Positions 50,326-57,861 of a stretch of DNA of 60,409 nucleotides are shown here, piece after piece. The DNA is from a virus, in IMG/VR virus record IMGVR_UViG_3300012929_000019, positions 1 to 60,409 of that record, one strand, 5' to 3'. The notes beneath the pieces were generated by a model. It searched no databases. It was given only the letters and a program-made list of their open reading frames with translations, and was not told where the DNA came from. How positions within the stretch are numbered: the stretch's first letter is position 1; each line of letters begins with the position of its first letter. Made by a program: the position numbers and the translations under genes.

Positions 50326-51853
50326 GGAGTTCAAAGCGCGGAACTACCAGGCGGCAGCCATCTCATGGGTCCTCAGCCGCCCGTTTTCAGGCTTGATCAT
50401 GCGTCCAGGACTCGGCAAGACCGCGTGCGTGCTCGCGGCGCGCGTGGTGCTCAAAAAGAAGAAGCTGTCGAAGCGCTGCCTCGTGATCGCGCCCTACAAC
50501 GTTGCGGCGATCGTCTGGGCTGAAGAGATCGCCAAGTGGGGGTTTGCGCTCAAAACCGGATTCGCGCACGGAACGAAGTTCGAGCAGGTGATCCAAGATA
50601 AGACGTTAGACGTGGTGACGATGACGTGCGACGGCGTGGAGCGTCTCGCGCGGACGTTCACGCCGAACGATATCTTAAAGCTGTTCGACCACCTCGTGTG
50701 TGATGAGTCAACCAAGTTCAAGCATACTGGTGCCAAGCGCTTCAAGCTACTGAAGCCGTACCTCTCGTCGTTCGCGCGCCGTACGGTGCTGACGGGGACG
50801 CCAGCGCCGAACGGGTATCAGGACCTCTTTGGCCAAGCGTTCGTAACTGACCGTGGCCACCGGCTCGGGAAGTTCATCACGCGCTACACGCTGGAGTATT
50901 TCAACAAGACCGGCTTCGGTGGCTACACCACCATCTTGAAGAAGGGCGCGGCCAAGAAGATCCAAGCGAAGTTGGGTGATGTGTGGATGTTCGTCAATGA
51001 TGAGGCGCTGGGCCTGGCGCGCTATCAGTTGAACCAGATCAGGATCGAATTGCCTGAGCGCGCGGCCGCGCATTACACGAGCTTGAGGCGCGACATGCTG
51101 CTCGACGTGGGAGGCAAGGCCATCACGGCCGTCAACGCGGCGGTGCTGTCGAACAAGCTCAGGCAGGTCGCGTCGGGCGCTGCGTATGGCGACGAGAAGC
51201 GCGTGGTCGATCTCCACGACGCCAAGCTCACCGCTCTGGTTGATCTAATAGAGCAGCTCCAGGGCGACCCGGTGATTGTTGGATACGAGTTTGACCACGA
51301 GCGCGCCAAGATCGTGAAGGAGCTAGGGCCTAAGACGCTCGTGATCCAGGGCGCGACGACCAAGAGGCAGCGCCGCGAGATCTTGGCCAAGTTCAATACG
51401 GGCGAGCACCCGGTGCTGCTCGCGCAGTCCGCCACGATCGCGCACGGTTTAAATCTACAAAAAGCGTGCCACACCGTATGCTTCTACACGGTGCCATGGG
51501 ACCTCGAGGTGTTCGAGCAGTTTTTGAAGCGCGTCCACCGCCTGGGGCAGTTGAAGCGCGTCATGGTCCACGCGATCGTGGCACGTGGCACCATCGACGA
51601 GGGCGTGCTCAAGGTGCTGAGGATGAAAGACCACACCCAGCGCCAGCTGGTCGCCGCGCTCGCGGCCCATATAGAGGAGACAGATGATGACGATGTTTCA
51701 AGATGTGGCAAAGTTCCACGAGAAATTCGACGTACCGGTCGCGTTGTCGGAGGGCGGCGGGCAGTTGCCGCAGGTGCCAAGCCGCGAGGTACTCGATTAC
51801 CGCGAAAGGTTCATGCAAGAGGAACTCGACGAATTCAAAAAAGCGTCGCTTGA
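50318..51853 (+). CDS. SNF2-family helicase
   Basis: 511 residues from GTG. Motif I is RPGLGKTA, motif II HLVCDESTKFKH (DEST instead of DEAH), motif III LTGTPAPNG, and the second RecA domain has ILAKFNTGEHPVLLAQSATIAHGLNLQ and QFLKRVHRLGQ (motif VI). It is typical of phage SNF2 helicases with VRR-NUC partners. After IEETDDDD the last ~60 residues are Arg-rich and lie over the MazG gene in another frame, an unusually long overlap that may reflect a lost stop codon. Confidence 0.87.
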   Translation: MVEEFKARNYQAAAISWVLSRPFSGLIMRPGLGKTACVLAARVVLKKKKLSKRCLVIAPYNVAAIVWAEEIAKWGFALKTGFAHGTKFEQVIQDKTLDVVTMTCDGVERLARTFTPNDILKLFDHLVCDESTKFKHTGAKRFKLLKPYLSSFARRTVLTGTPAPNGYQDLFGQAFVTDRGHRLGKFITRYTLEYFNKTGFGGYTTILKKGAAKKIQAKLGDVWMFVNDEALGLARYQLNQIRIELPERAAAHYTSLRRDMLLDVGGKAITAVNAAVLSNKLRQVASGAAYGDEKRVVDLHDAKLTALVDLIEQLQGDPVIVGYEFDHERAKIVKELGPKTLVIQGATTKRQRREILAKFNTGEHPVLLAQSATIAHGLNLQKACHTVCFYTVPWDLEVFEQFLKRVHRLGQLKRVMVHAIVARGTIDEGVLKVLRMKDHTQRQLVAALAAHIEETDDDDVSRCGKVPREIRRTGRVVGGRRAVAAGAKPRGTRLPRKVHARGTRRIQKSVA

Positions 51854-52097
51854 GGCGGATCTTCATGAGATGGCCGACGCTTTGGCCGATTTGATTTGGA
51901 CCGCATGCGGTACCGCGCATTATTGTGGCGTGCCGCTCGATCTGGTGTGGGACGAGGTCAAGCGCGCCAATCTTGAAAAAGTGAGGCTGGTGCGCGGCGC
52001 TGATCAGACTCAGAAGAACTGGCGCGTCGACGTGATCACGAAGCCAGCCGGTTGGCGGCCGCCTGACCACCGTCGTGCGCTGGGGCTAGATAAGTGA
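51687..52097 (+). CDS. MazG-like NTP pyrophosphohydrolase
   Basis: 136 residues. EELDEF, then DLHEMADALADLIW and WDEVKRANLEK give the E-x-x-E ... E-x-x-D metal site of MazG-type enzymes. Of several ATGs, 51687 has GAGGAG seven bases upstream. It hydrolyses (d)NTPs or alarmone-type nucleotides. It overlaps the C5 methyltransferase by GTGA. Confidence 0.82.
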   Translation: MTMFQDVAKFHEKFDVPVALSEGGGQLPQVPSREVLDYRERFMQEELDEFKKASLEADLHEMADALADLIWTACGTAHYCGVPLDLVWDEVKRANLEKVRLVRGADQTQKNWRVDVITKPAGWRPPDHRRALGLDK

Positions 52098-53524
52098 GTA
52101 AGAAACGACTTACCGCGCTCGGATGTCACATCTACGCTGGGGGATTCAGCTTAGGCGTGCGCCAGCATTTCGACGTGCTCGCGCACCTCGAGGAATGGAA
52201 CTTCGGCGTCGAGACGGCGCGCAAGAACCTGAAGATTCCCGTACACGTGGGCAAGCCCGAGATGTGGCCAGTGGCGGACTACGCGGGCAAGGTGGATTTT
52301 TTGTACGCGAACCCACCGTGCGCCGTTTGGAGTCAGGGCGCTGGCCGCATGGGCGGGCTGTGGCGCACGGATCCGCGCGTACAACATTGGATCAACGTGC
52401 TGGAGCTGCTCGACAAGATCAGGCCCAAGGTGTGGGCGTGCGAATCGGTGCGCGGCGCTTACGGGCGCGGGCGGTCGCTTACCGAGCCATTCATCATCCG
52501 CGCAGCGCGCAAGGGATACCGCGCGACGCATGTCTTAGTGAACGGTCTCGAGCATGGCGTTCCACAGTCGCGCCCTAGGTATTTCTTGGTGCTAAGCCAG
52601 GTAGACCTTCCGTGGGCAGCGACTGGCCTCAAGCACTCGATGACGATCGCCGATGCGTGGAGGCGGCTGCCGAAGCGCGTGACGATGCCGACGACTAAAA
52701 CCTACTTTCATCAGATCTTGAAGCACTCGCGTGCTGGGGAGGATCTGCGCACCACGTTCAACCGGGTGATGGACCCTGAGAAGTTGATAGTTAAAGAGAA
52801 CGGCTGCGTCCAAGGCCGGCCAGCCTTCAGCGTCAAGCGGCTGCGGACGGAGGGGCAGAGTCACGTGATCACGGGTGGGATGAGTTTCGTGCATCCGACC
52901 AAGCACCGATTTTTGACGGTGGAGGAACAGCAGCTCCTCTGCACGTACCCACCTGGTTTTATCTTCTATGGCGCCATCTCCGGCCAATACGCGCAGATCG
53001 GCAAAGCCGTGATGCCCGCAACTGCCGAATATCTCGCGCGCGTGGTGGCGCACGGCCTTAGGCGCAACAAAAAGCCGCCCGCGCTCTCCGCGGAGGAGGT
53101 GACGATCCTGCGTGACCAGGTGCTGAGGCGCGACGTTGAGAGGTATTCAGGCCCGGTCTTTGAGATGCCGGTGGTACAACCAAAGCAAGAGGAGCCAGAC
53201 ATGGCGAAGAAAACGACGAGCAAAAAGAATGGTAAAGGCGACGGTAAAAGTAACGGTAAGAGCAAGGGCAACGGTAAGAGTAAAACGGTAGCGTTGCCCA
53301 ATATCCCAGGTGAGACGCTCAAGGCCTATCAGAAGCGCTTAGATCACGCACCGGTATCGACGCACAAGGGCAGCGGGTACCGCATCCGCGAGATGCTGGT
53401 GAAGGAGATGCCGACCGACAAGATCCTGGCCACGATCCATAAAGAGTTCCCACAGAGCAAGGCGACGAGCTCAGACGTGAGCTGGAACCGCGCTAAGCTA
53501 GCTAAGCAGGGAGGTGCCCCGTGA
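52094..53524 (+). CDS. C5-cytosine DNA methyltransferase-like protein with C-terminal basic domain
   Basis: 476 residues from GTG. Motif I-like HIYAGGFSLGV, motif IV ANPPCAVWSQ (catalytic PC), motif VI-like ACESVRGAYG, motif VIII VPQSRPRYFLV and motif X QIGKAVMPATAEYLARVV are present. ESV in place of ENV is unusual. After about residue 365 comes a Lys/Gly linker (from MAKKTTSKKNGKG) and a ~65-residue domain ending SWNRAKLAKQGGAP, homologous to the protein at 58526-58801. It may methylate phage or host DNA. Confidence 0.8.
   Translation: MSKKRLTALGCHIYAGGFSLGVRQHFDVLAHLEEWNFGVETARKNLKIPVHVGKPEMWPVADYAGKVDFLYANPPCAVWSQGAGRMGGLWRTDPRVQHWINVLELLDKIRPKVWACESVRGAYGRGRSLTEPFIIRAARKGYRATHVLVNGLEHGVPQSRPRYFLVLSQVDLPWAATGLKHSMTIADAWRRLPKRVTMPTTKTYFHQILKHSRAGEDLRTTFNRVMDPEKLIVKENGCVQGRPAFSVKRLRTEGQSHVITGGMSFVHPTKHRFLTVEEQQLLCTYPPGFIFYGAISGQYAQIGKAVMPATAEYLARVVAHGLRRNKKPPALSAEEVTILRDQVLRRDVERYSGPVFEMPVVQPKQEEPDMAKKTTSKKNGKGDGKSNGKSKGNGKSKTVALPNIPGETLKAYQKRLDHAPVSTHKGSGYRIREMLVKEMPTDKILATIHKEFPQSKATSSDVSWNRAKLAKQGGAP
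53201..53524 (+). other. Possible internal translation start inside the methyltransferase gene
   Basis: An in-frame ATG at 53201 follows AGAGGAG with six bases between. It would make a 107-residue protein (MAKKTTSKKNGKG...) corresponding only to the basic C-terminal domain. The similar domain at 58526-58801 exists as a separate gene, so a stand-alone product here is plausible. Confidence 0.45.
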
Positions 53525-54243
53525 GCAGGGTACGCGGTAATGATGAAAGAGAGTTCGATACTACTCAGTTGCGTGAGAACGGGCGAGGCACGGTTATTCA
53601 CAGAGACTACATCGCGCATGTTATGCGCTGGGGTTTTGCACGGCGCATGATCACGAATCAGGATGAGGTACTTGAGGTCGGGTGCGGGCAGGACACGCCG
53701 CTGCTAAAGGTGATGTCTATCTATGCGAGCACGTACCCAAAAAGATACGTGGGAGTGGACCTCAATAAGCCTATTGGCCGCACGGCCACGCGCGCGTGGG
53801 CCACGTTGCATTGGGGATTTAATTTCATCAAGGACCATAAGAAGTTGGGCGGAGGATTTACCAAGGCGGTGTCCTTCGAAGTTATAGAGCATATGCAGAA
53901 GGCGTCAGGTGGTAAGCTGCTCAAGGGTATCTACGGACAGCTCCGTCCGGGCGGCCAGTTGTTTTTATCAACCCCGGTGTTCAATGGCAAGTTCCAAGCT
54001 AAGGTGCATATCCACGAGTACACGATCGACGAGCTCAAGCAGAGCATCACCAAGGCGGGGTTCAAGATCCAAGCTCGCTATGGTACCTTCATGAATATCA
54101 ACGACGTGAAGAAGGCGAGGCCTGAGCATCGCCAGGTGTGTGATGCGCTCAGGTGCTATTACGCGGACGATGTGCTTGCAACCTTCTTGGCGCCGCTCTA
54201 TCCGGACCTGTCGCGCAATAATTTCTGGGTACTGTCTAAATAG
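53521..54243 (+). CDS. SAM-dependent methyltransferase
   Basis: 240 residues from GTG (GTGA overlap). VLEVGCGQDTPLLK is motif I, RYVGVDLNKP motif II, AVSFEVIEHM and LRPGGQLFLSTPVF the later motifs. Resembles the type-11/UbiE-like group. It lies between the C5 methyltransferase and nucleotide kinase, so a nucleotide or modified base substrate is possible. Confidence 0.78.
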   Translation: MSRVRGNDEREFDTTQLRENGRGTVIHRDYIAHVMRWGFARRMITNQDEVLEVGCGQDTPLLKVMSIYASTYPKRYVGVDLNKPIGRTATRAWATLHWGFNFIKDHKKLGGGFTKAVSFEVIEHMQKASGGKLLKGIYGQLRPGGQLFLSTPVFNGKFQAKVHIHEYTIDELKQSITKAGFKIQARYGTFMNINDVKKARPEHRQVCDALRCYYADDVLATFLAPLYPDLSRNNFWVLSK

Positions 54244-54263
54244 ATAAAACTTGAGGAGAAAAA

Positions 54264-55184
54264 ATGATCATCATCCTAGAGGGCCCGGACGGCGCCGGAA
54301 AGACCGTCCTCGCCACCATATTAGACCAGCGGCTCACGCGCCTCGAACACGTCGTCGCGACGCAGCACCACGGGCCCTACGCCGGGTGCCAGGACCCGTC
54401 GCTCAACTATCTGGCGAGCCTGGAGCGGCAGCGCTATGGCAGGTACCGGAGCGGCATCAAGATCTTGGACCGCTGCTGGCTCTCTGAAATTCCTTATGGC
54501 CGCGCGCTGCGCGGTGGCGCGGACCGCGTGGGTACCGCCTCACGGCGCATGCTCGAGCGCGTGGCGCTGCGCCTAGGCGCGTTCGTGATCCTGTGTCGGC
54601 CGTCTTTTGAGACGTGCCAGCGCAACTGGGCCCAGCGCCGAGCTTACGAGCTGGCCCAGGATAACGAGACCATCAAAAAGATCTATGACGGATACGCGCC
54701 TGAGGCCCTCGCGAGCGCCACCAGCCTCCCCGTGGTCGCTTACGACTACACGGGCACGCGCGACGCGCTCGAGCCCGCGCTCGCGCAGATCATCGCCTTG
54801 AAAGACTACGCGCCGCCTGAGGCGGGCGTTGGCCGCTGGCACCCGGACTCGACGCTGCTGGTGGGCGATCGCGTGAGCCGGTACGGATTTAACGACCTTC
54901 CCTTCGTGTCGTTCACCCGCGGCGGGTGCTCGCAGTGGCTCGCCCAGAAACTCGAGGGCTGGGGCGTGCCTGAGTCCAAGCTCTACTGGGTCAACGCGCT
55001 CGGGCTAGACCCGGAGTTCTTAGGCCATGAGGGCGCGCCTAAGCGCGTGGTAGCGCTCGGGGCCAACGCGGCCAGGTGGTGCGAGCGCGCCGGCATCGGC
55101 TTTACGCGGGTGGCCCACCCGCAGGCGCACAAGCGGTTTCGCTTCAACGAGGAATACGCGGATCTCAAGGAGGCGCTCTTATGA
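54264..55184 (+). CDS. Thymidylate-kinase-like P-loop kinase fused to a UDG-superfamily-like domain
   Basis: 306 residues. Residues 1-180: Walker A GPDGAGKTVL, ILDRCWLSEIPYG (DR motif) and LCRPSFETCQRNW. Residues 190-306: STLLVGDRVSR, LPFVSFTRGGCSQWLAQKLEGWG, KLYWVNALGLD, RVVALGANAARWC and VAHPQAHKRF, reminiscent of the uracil-DNA-glycosylase superfamily (Asn/strand and terminal HP segment). Fusion of a nucleotide or base kinase with a glycosylase-like fold recalls DNA base-modification proteins. The second domain call is tentative. Confidence 0.65.
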   Translation: MIIILEGPDGAGKTVLATILDQRLTRLEHVVATQHHGPYAGCQDPSLNYLASLERQRYGRYRSGIKILDRCWLSEIPYGRALRGGADRVGTASRRMLERVALRLGAFVILCRPSFETCQRNWAQRRAYELAQDNETIKKIYDGYAPEALASATSLPVVAYDYTGTRDALEPALAQIIALKDYAPPEAGVGRWHPDSTLLVGDRVSRYGFNDLPFVSFTRGGCSQWLAQKLEGWGVPESKLYWVNALGLDPEFLGHEGAPKRVVALGANAARWCERAGIGFTRVAHPQAHKRFRFNEEYADLKEALL

Positions 55185-55978
55185 GGACCGTCAACTCACG
55201 GCACATGGACTACGCGTGGCTCGCGGCGTTGGATCATATCGAGTGGGGCGGCGATACCGTCACGCCGCGCGGGCAGCCCACGAAGGAGCTCGTCTGCCAC
55301 ACGATGATCGTCGACATGACGCGGCCCGTGGTGACGGTCAAGGAGCGCCACCTTGGCTACCGGTTCATGTGCGCCGAGGCGGCGTGGCTGCTGTCGGGTG
55401 ACGACCGCGTGGAAACGATCGCGCCCTACTCGAAGACCATCGCCAACTTCTCAGATGACGGCGCGACGTTTTTTGGGGCCTACGGGCCCAAGCTGCGCGC
55501 GCAGCTAGACTACGTGGTCGGCTGCCTGCGCGATGATCCTCTGAGCCGCCAGGCGGTGGCCAACATCTGGCGCGAGAGCCCGCGGAAAACAAAAGACTAC
55601 CCGTGCCACCTGAGCACGCAGTTTTTGATCCGCGACGGACGGCTCCACCAGGTCGCGACGATGCGGTCGTCGGATTTATTTCTTGGTATCGTCTACGATA
55701 TTTTTAATTTTTCGATGTGGGCCGCGTACGTGGCGATCTGCCTAGGCGACCGGAACCTCAAGCTCGGAAATATCTACAATACCGCGGCGAGCCGCCACCT
55801 GTATGACACCAACGCTGCCGCCGCGACCGCGTGCCTCGCGGACCCAGCGGCTAAGTTCGAGTACGCCCCGTTCAGGTGGACGGAGTTCGTCGATAGCGAG
55901 GACCTCATTGACCACCTGTGGCGGCTGGCGCGTGGGCAGGTGTTGTTCCGTGAGTGGCTCAAGGAGCTCAGGGCATGA
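55181..55978 (+). CDS. Thymidylate synthase family, probably dCMP (hydroxy)methyltransferase
   Basis: 265 residues. The ATG at 55181 has AAGGAGG seven bases upstream and overlaps the kinase stop. Catalytic DYPCHLSTQF holds the nucleophilic Cys; TMRSSDLFLGIVYD holds the phosphate-binding RS. The position that is Asn177 in E. coli thymidylate synthase (GLPFN) is Asp here (GIVYD), the change known to favour dCMP over dUMP. RHLYDTN fits the H-x-Y sugar-binding segment. It may make 5-methyl- or 5-hydroxymethyl-dCMP. Confidence 0.75.
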   Translation: MRTVNSRHMDYAWLAALDHIEWGGDTVTPRGQPTKELVCHTMIVDMTRPVVTVKERHLGYRFMCAEAAWLLSGDDRVETIAPYSKTIANFSDDGATFFGAYGPKLRAQLDYVVGCLRDDPLSRQAVANIWRESPRKTKDYPCHLSTQFLIRDGRLHQVATMRSSDLFLGIVYDIFNFSMWAAYVAICLGDRNLKLGNIYNTAASRHLYDTNAAAATACLADPAAKFEYAPFRWTEFVDSEDLIDHLWRLARGQVLFREWLKELRA

Positions 55979-56427
55979 GGATCGAGAAAGACGAGTGGTA
56001 CCTTGAGATCGCGAGGGTGGTCGCGCGCCGCAGCACGTGCGCGCGCCGCCAGGTCGGGTGCGTGCTGGTCGACGAGATCGGGAGGATCATGAGCACGGGG
56101 TTCAACGGCGTGCCGCGCGGCATGACGCACTGCACCGAGAGCCCGTGCGCGGGCGCGGGCCTGCCGTCGGGCACGGGCTTAGACCTATGCGCGAGCACCC
56201 ACGGCGAGGCTAACGCGCTGCTGCAGTGCCCTGACGTCGAGCGCGTCCACACGTGCTACTCGACCACCGAGCCGTGCGTTCATTGCGCCAAGCTCCTGAT
56301 GAACACGAGCTGCGAGCGCGTGCTCTATATAGAGCCGTACCCGGGCGACGCGGCAGCGCTCTGGCTCCGGACGCGCGGGCCCGGCACCTGGTCGCGCTTC
56401 CAAGCGCGCGTAAAGCGTCCGCCATAG
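55975..56427 (+). CDS. dCMP deaminase
   Basis: 150 residues from the ATGA-overlapped ATG. Zinc site: STHGEANALLQ (H-x-E) and EPCVHCAKLLMN (PCxxC); the N-terminal STCARRQVGCVLVDE and STGFNGVPRG are standard. It converts dCMP to dUMP. Next to the thymidylate-synthase-family enzyme it balances dCMP and dUMP pools. A terminator follows 24 bases after the stop. Confidence 0.9.
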   Translation: MRIEKDEWYLEIARVVARRSTCARRQVGCVLVDEIGRIMSTGFNGVPRGMTHCTESPCAGAGLPSGTGLDLCASTHGEANALLQCPDVERVHTCYSTTEPCVHCAKLLMNTSCERVLYIEPYPGDAAALWLRTRGPGTWSRFQARVKRPP

Positions 56428-56451
56428 GCACAGGTTCGTTGGCCTGTAAAT

Positions 56452-56471
56452 AGCCCGGACAGGGCTTTTTT
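56452..56471 (+). terminator. Rho-independent terminator after dCMP deaminase
   Basis: AGCCC (56452-56456) pairs with GGGCT (56462-56466), loop GGACA, followed by a T run to 56471. It ends the nucleotide-metabolism operon before the gene-free region. Confidence 0.85.
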
Positions 56472-56534
56472 CCATAAAAGAGGGCTAGAAGGGCACTTTT
56501 TTTCACTAAAAAGGCTCAAGGCATGCCCTCGCCC

Positions 56535-56566
56535 CTATGTACAGCGTCGTGTGAAAACTATGTACA
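56535..56566. repeat. Direct repeats CTATGTACA upstream of the RNA promoter
   Basis: CTATGTACA occurs at 56535-56543 and 56558-56566, about two helical turns apart, just upstream of the TTGTAT/TAGAAT promoter. Possible regulator binding sites. Confidence 0.5.
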
Positions 56567-56572
56567 AAATTG

Positions 56573-56602
56573 TTGTATATCGGCGTCATTCAGGCTTAGA
56601 AT
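56573..56602 (+). promoter_or_regulatory. Candidate promoter for the structured RNA
   Basis: TTGTAT (56573-56578), an 18-base spacer and TAGAAT (56597-56602). Transcription would begin near 56609, at the start of the hairpin-dense region and after a terminator, as expected for an independent transcript. Confidence 0.55.
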
Positions 56603-56608
56603 GAGCAC

Positions 56609-57219
56609 TGGTTGATTGATTATGAGATGGAGACCGGGCCCGTTCGAACGGGTACGCGCCGGGGCGCAGCGGGGACAGGGAGTTCCCATGGTGGTAGGGG
56701 ACGCACATAGCGCGGTGCGTCACGACGAGTACGGAGCTAAGGTAACGGGCGCGAGCGTAAGTCAGCCGACAGAGCTGCTGCCCGCGAGCGAGGTGTGAAG
56801 GAGGAACCCTTCACAACGATCCTGAAAGGGATCAACTCGCGAACGATGCGAAACCCAGCATCGACCAGTGACGGAAGTCGTAGAACCCGATCGCGCAAAA
56901 CCAACGCGATTTGAAAGCACGTCCAGCCGCGGCGCGATGAATCAAAGGGCTAGTAACTACGCGAGGTAGCAGCGCGACGACGAATGACAAAACGTTGTGA
57001 GGCGCGAAGTAGTCGGACTCGGACCCGCTAGCCGAGACAATGGGAAAAGGAAAATTTGATGAAGGCCGCGAGAGCGTTGCCAGTACCCGGAACGGGGCCG
57101 TGCCGCTCGATCGTCGTCAAGATCATCCGGAATAACCTGAGCCAGTACCTACGGAAACGTTGCAGGGTTGGGGTCGAGTAACAAGGAATAAGTGCTCACA
57201 CACAACAGACCTCGACCCT
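56609..57219 (+). ncRNA. Large structured noncoding RNA candidate (~0.6 kb)
   Basis: No credible gene lies here, yet the sequence is packed with stems: CCCGTTCGAACGGG (56639-56652); GACGCAC/GTGCGTC (56700-56706/56715-56721); CGGGC/GCCCG (56746-56750/56780-56784); TGTGAAGG/CCTTCACA (56794-56815); GATCC with GAAA loop (56818-56833); CGATGC/GCATCG (56844-56863); ATCGCG/CGCGAT (56890-56910); CTAC/GTAG (56957-56969); ACGACG/CGTTGT (56977-56998); CTCGG/CCGAG (57018-57036); GGGTCGAG/CTCGACCC (57171-57218). A-rich single-stranded joints lie between. Size and phage setting resemble GOLLD/ROOL RNAs; I cannot confirm the class. Confidence 0.7.
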
Positions 57220-57264
57220 GTAACGCAATGCGCATTTGAAAACAAGAGTGCGCATTGCTGTTAC
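57220..57264 (+). promoter_or_regulatory. Long 15-bp hairpin at the RNA/gene boundary
   Basis: GTAAC+GCAATGCGCA (57220-57234) pairs with TGCGCATTGC+GTTAC (57249-57258 and 57260-57264) with one bulged T and a 14-base loop. There is no T run after it. It may cap the 3' end of the structured RNA, or shield the Shine-Dalgarno region of the next gene 17 bases on. Confidence 0.65.
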
Positions 57265-57280
57265 AACAATGGAGACGAAC

Positions 57281-57484
57281 ATGAGCAAAAAGCAAACTCC
57301 GCGTCGGAGTAAAAGATACAACGAAGTTGCGGCACAATTTGGTGATGAAGTCGCAGCGCAGTTTGGTGAAAACTTTATGGTGGTTGACGATCTCAATAGC
57401 TTAGTCGTCGTTAGTACCAAGAAAACGAAAAAACCTGTGGCTGGACGACGTTTTCGCGATGCTTATTTCGCAAACAAAGCGTGA
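57281..57484 (+). CDS. Small protein with internal EVAAQFG duplication (67 aa)
   Basis: GGAG six bases before the ATG. Product MSKKQTPRRSKRYNEVAAQFGDEVAAQFGENF in two blocks (NEVAAQFG then DEVAAQFG) and a basic C-terminus. No family recognised. It is the first gene after the structured RNA. Confidence 0.6.
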   Translation: MSKKQTPRRSKRYNEVAAQFGDEVAAQFGENFMVVDDLNSLVVVSTKKTKKPVAGRRFRDAYFANKA

Positions 57485-57517
57485 ATCAATAACTAAAATT
57501 CAATGGAGCGATGAATC

Positions 57518-57700
57518 ATGGACACGACCCTTTCGTTATTTCAAGTCGCGCTGGTGCTCGGGATGAGCATGAGCGCCACCGCAAACCTCGTGCGACGCAA
57601 ATTGCTCAAGCGCAAAGAGCGACGCAACAAGATCGATTTTTTCGAGGCGCAGGACGTGCAGGAGTACATCAGTCGGCAGAACCGGGAGCAAGCGACATGA
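57518..57700 (+). CDS. Small HTH / excisionase-like protein (60 aa)
   Basis: GGAG nine bases upstream. Product MDTTLSLFQVALVLGMSM then ATANLVRRKLLKRKERR and FFEAQDVQEYISRQ, the layout of MerR/excisionase-like winged helices. It may bind DNA as a small regulator. ATGA overlap with the next gene. Confidence 0.6.
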   Translation: MDTTLSLFQVALVLGMSMSATANLVRRKLLKRKERRNKIDFFEAQDVQEYISRQNREQAT

Positions 57701-57861
57701 GCAAAAAACAATTCTTGAAGCGTCTCAATGCGATCGCGGATGAGTTGGATGACGTTGTTGATTACACACTGAAGGAGTATCCCGTGGGCGCCCTTGAGCT
57801 TCTTGACGCTGCGCAAACGATCGTGGAGTCAGTCATCGAAACTATGGAGCAAACAACGTGA
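57697..57861 (+). CDS. Hypothetical protein (54 aa)
   Basis: Starts MSKKQFLKRLNAIADELD at the ATGA overlap; a longer frame upstream only shadows the previous gene. Helical. The GTGA at its end begins the next gene. Confidence 0.55.
   Translation: MSKKQFLKRLNAIADELDDVVDYTLKEYPVGALELLDAAQTIVESVIETMEQTT

Noticed and set aside
55076-55180. Longer start of the thymidylate-synthase-family gene
   Set aside because: It would overlap the kinase domain gene; the ATG at 55181 has AAGGAGG and an ATGA overlap.
56639-56652. TTCGAA loop resembling a tRNA T-arm
   Set aside because: The stem register does not allow a 7-base T loop with a 5-bp stem, and no acceptor or anticodon arm is present. No tRNA was found in the window.
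56616-56798. 60-codon frame inside the structured RNA region
   Set aside because: Lies over stable stems, lacks a Shine-Dalgarno and has no protein-like pattern.
56609-57219. Group I or II intron interpretation of the structured region
   Set aside because: No interrupted gene on either side, no intron-encoded protein, and no recognisable domain V or group I core was seen by eye; a covariance model would be decisive.
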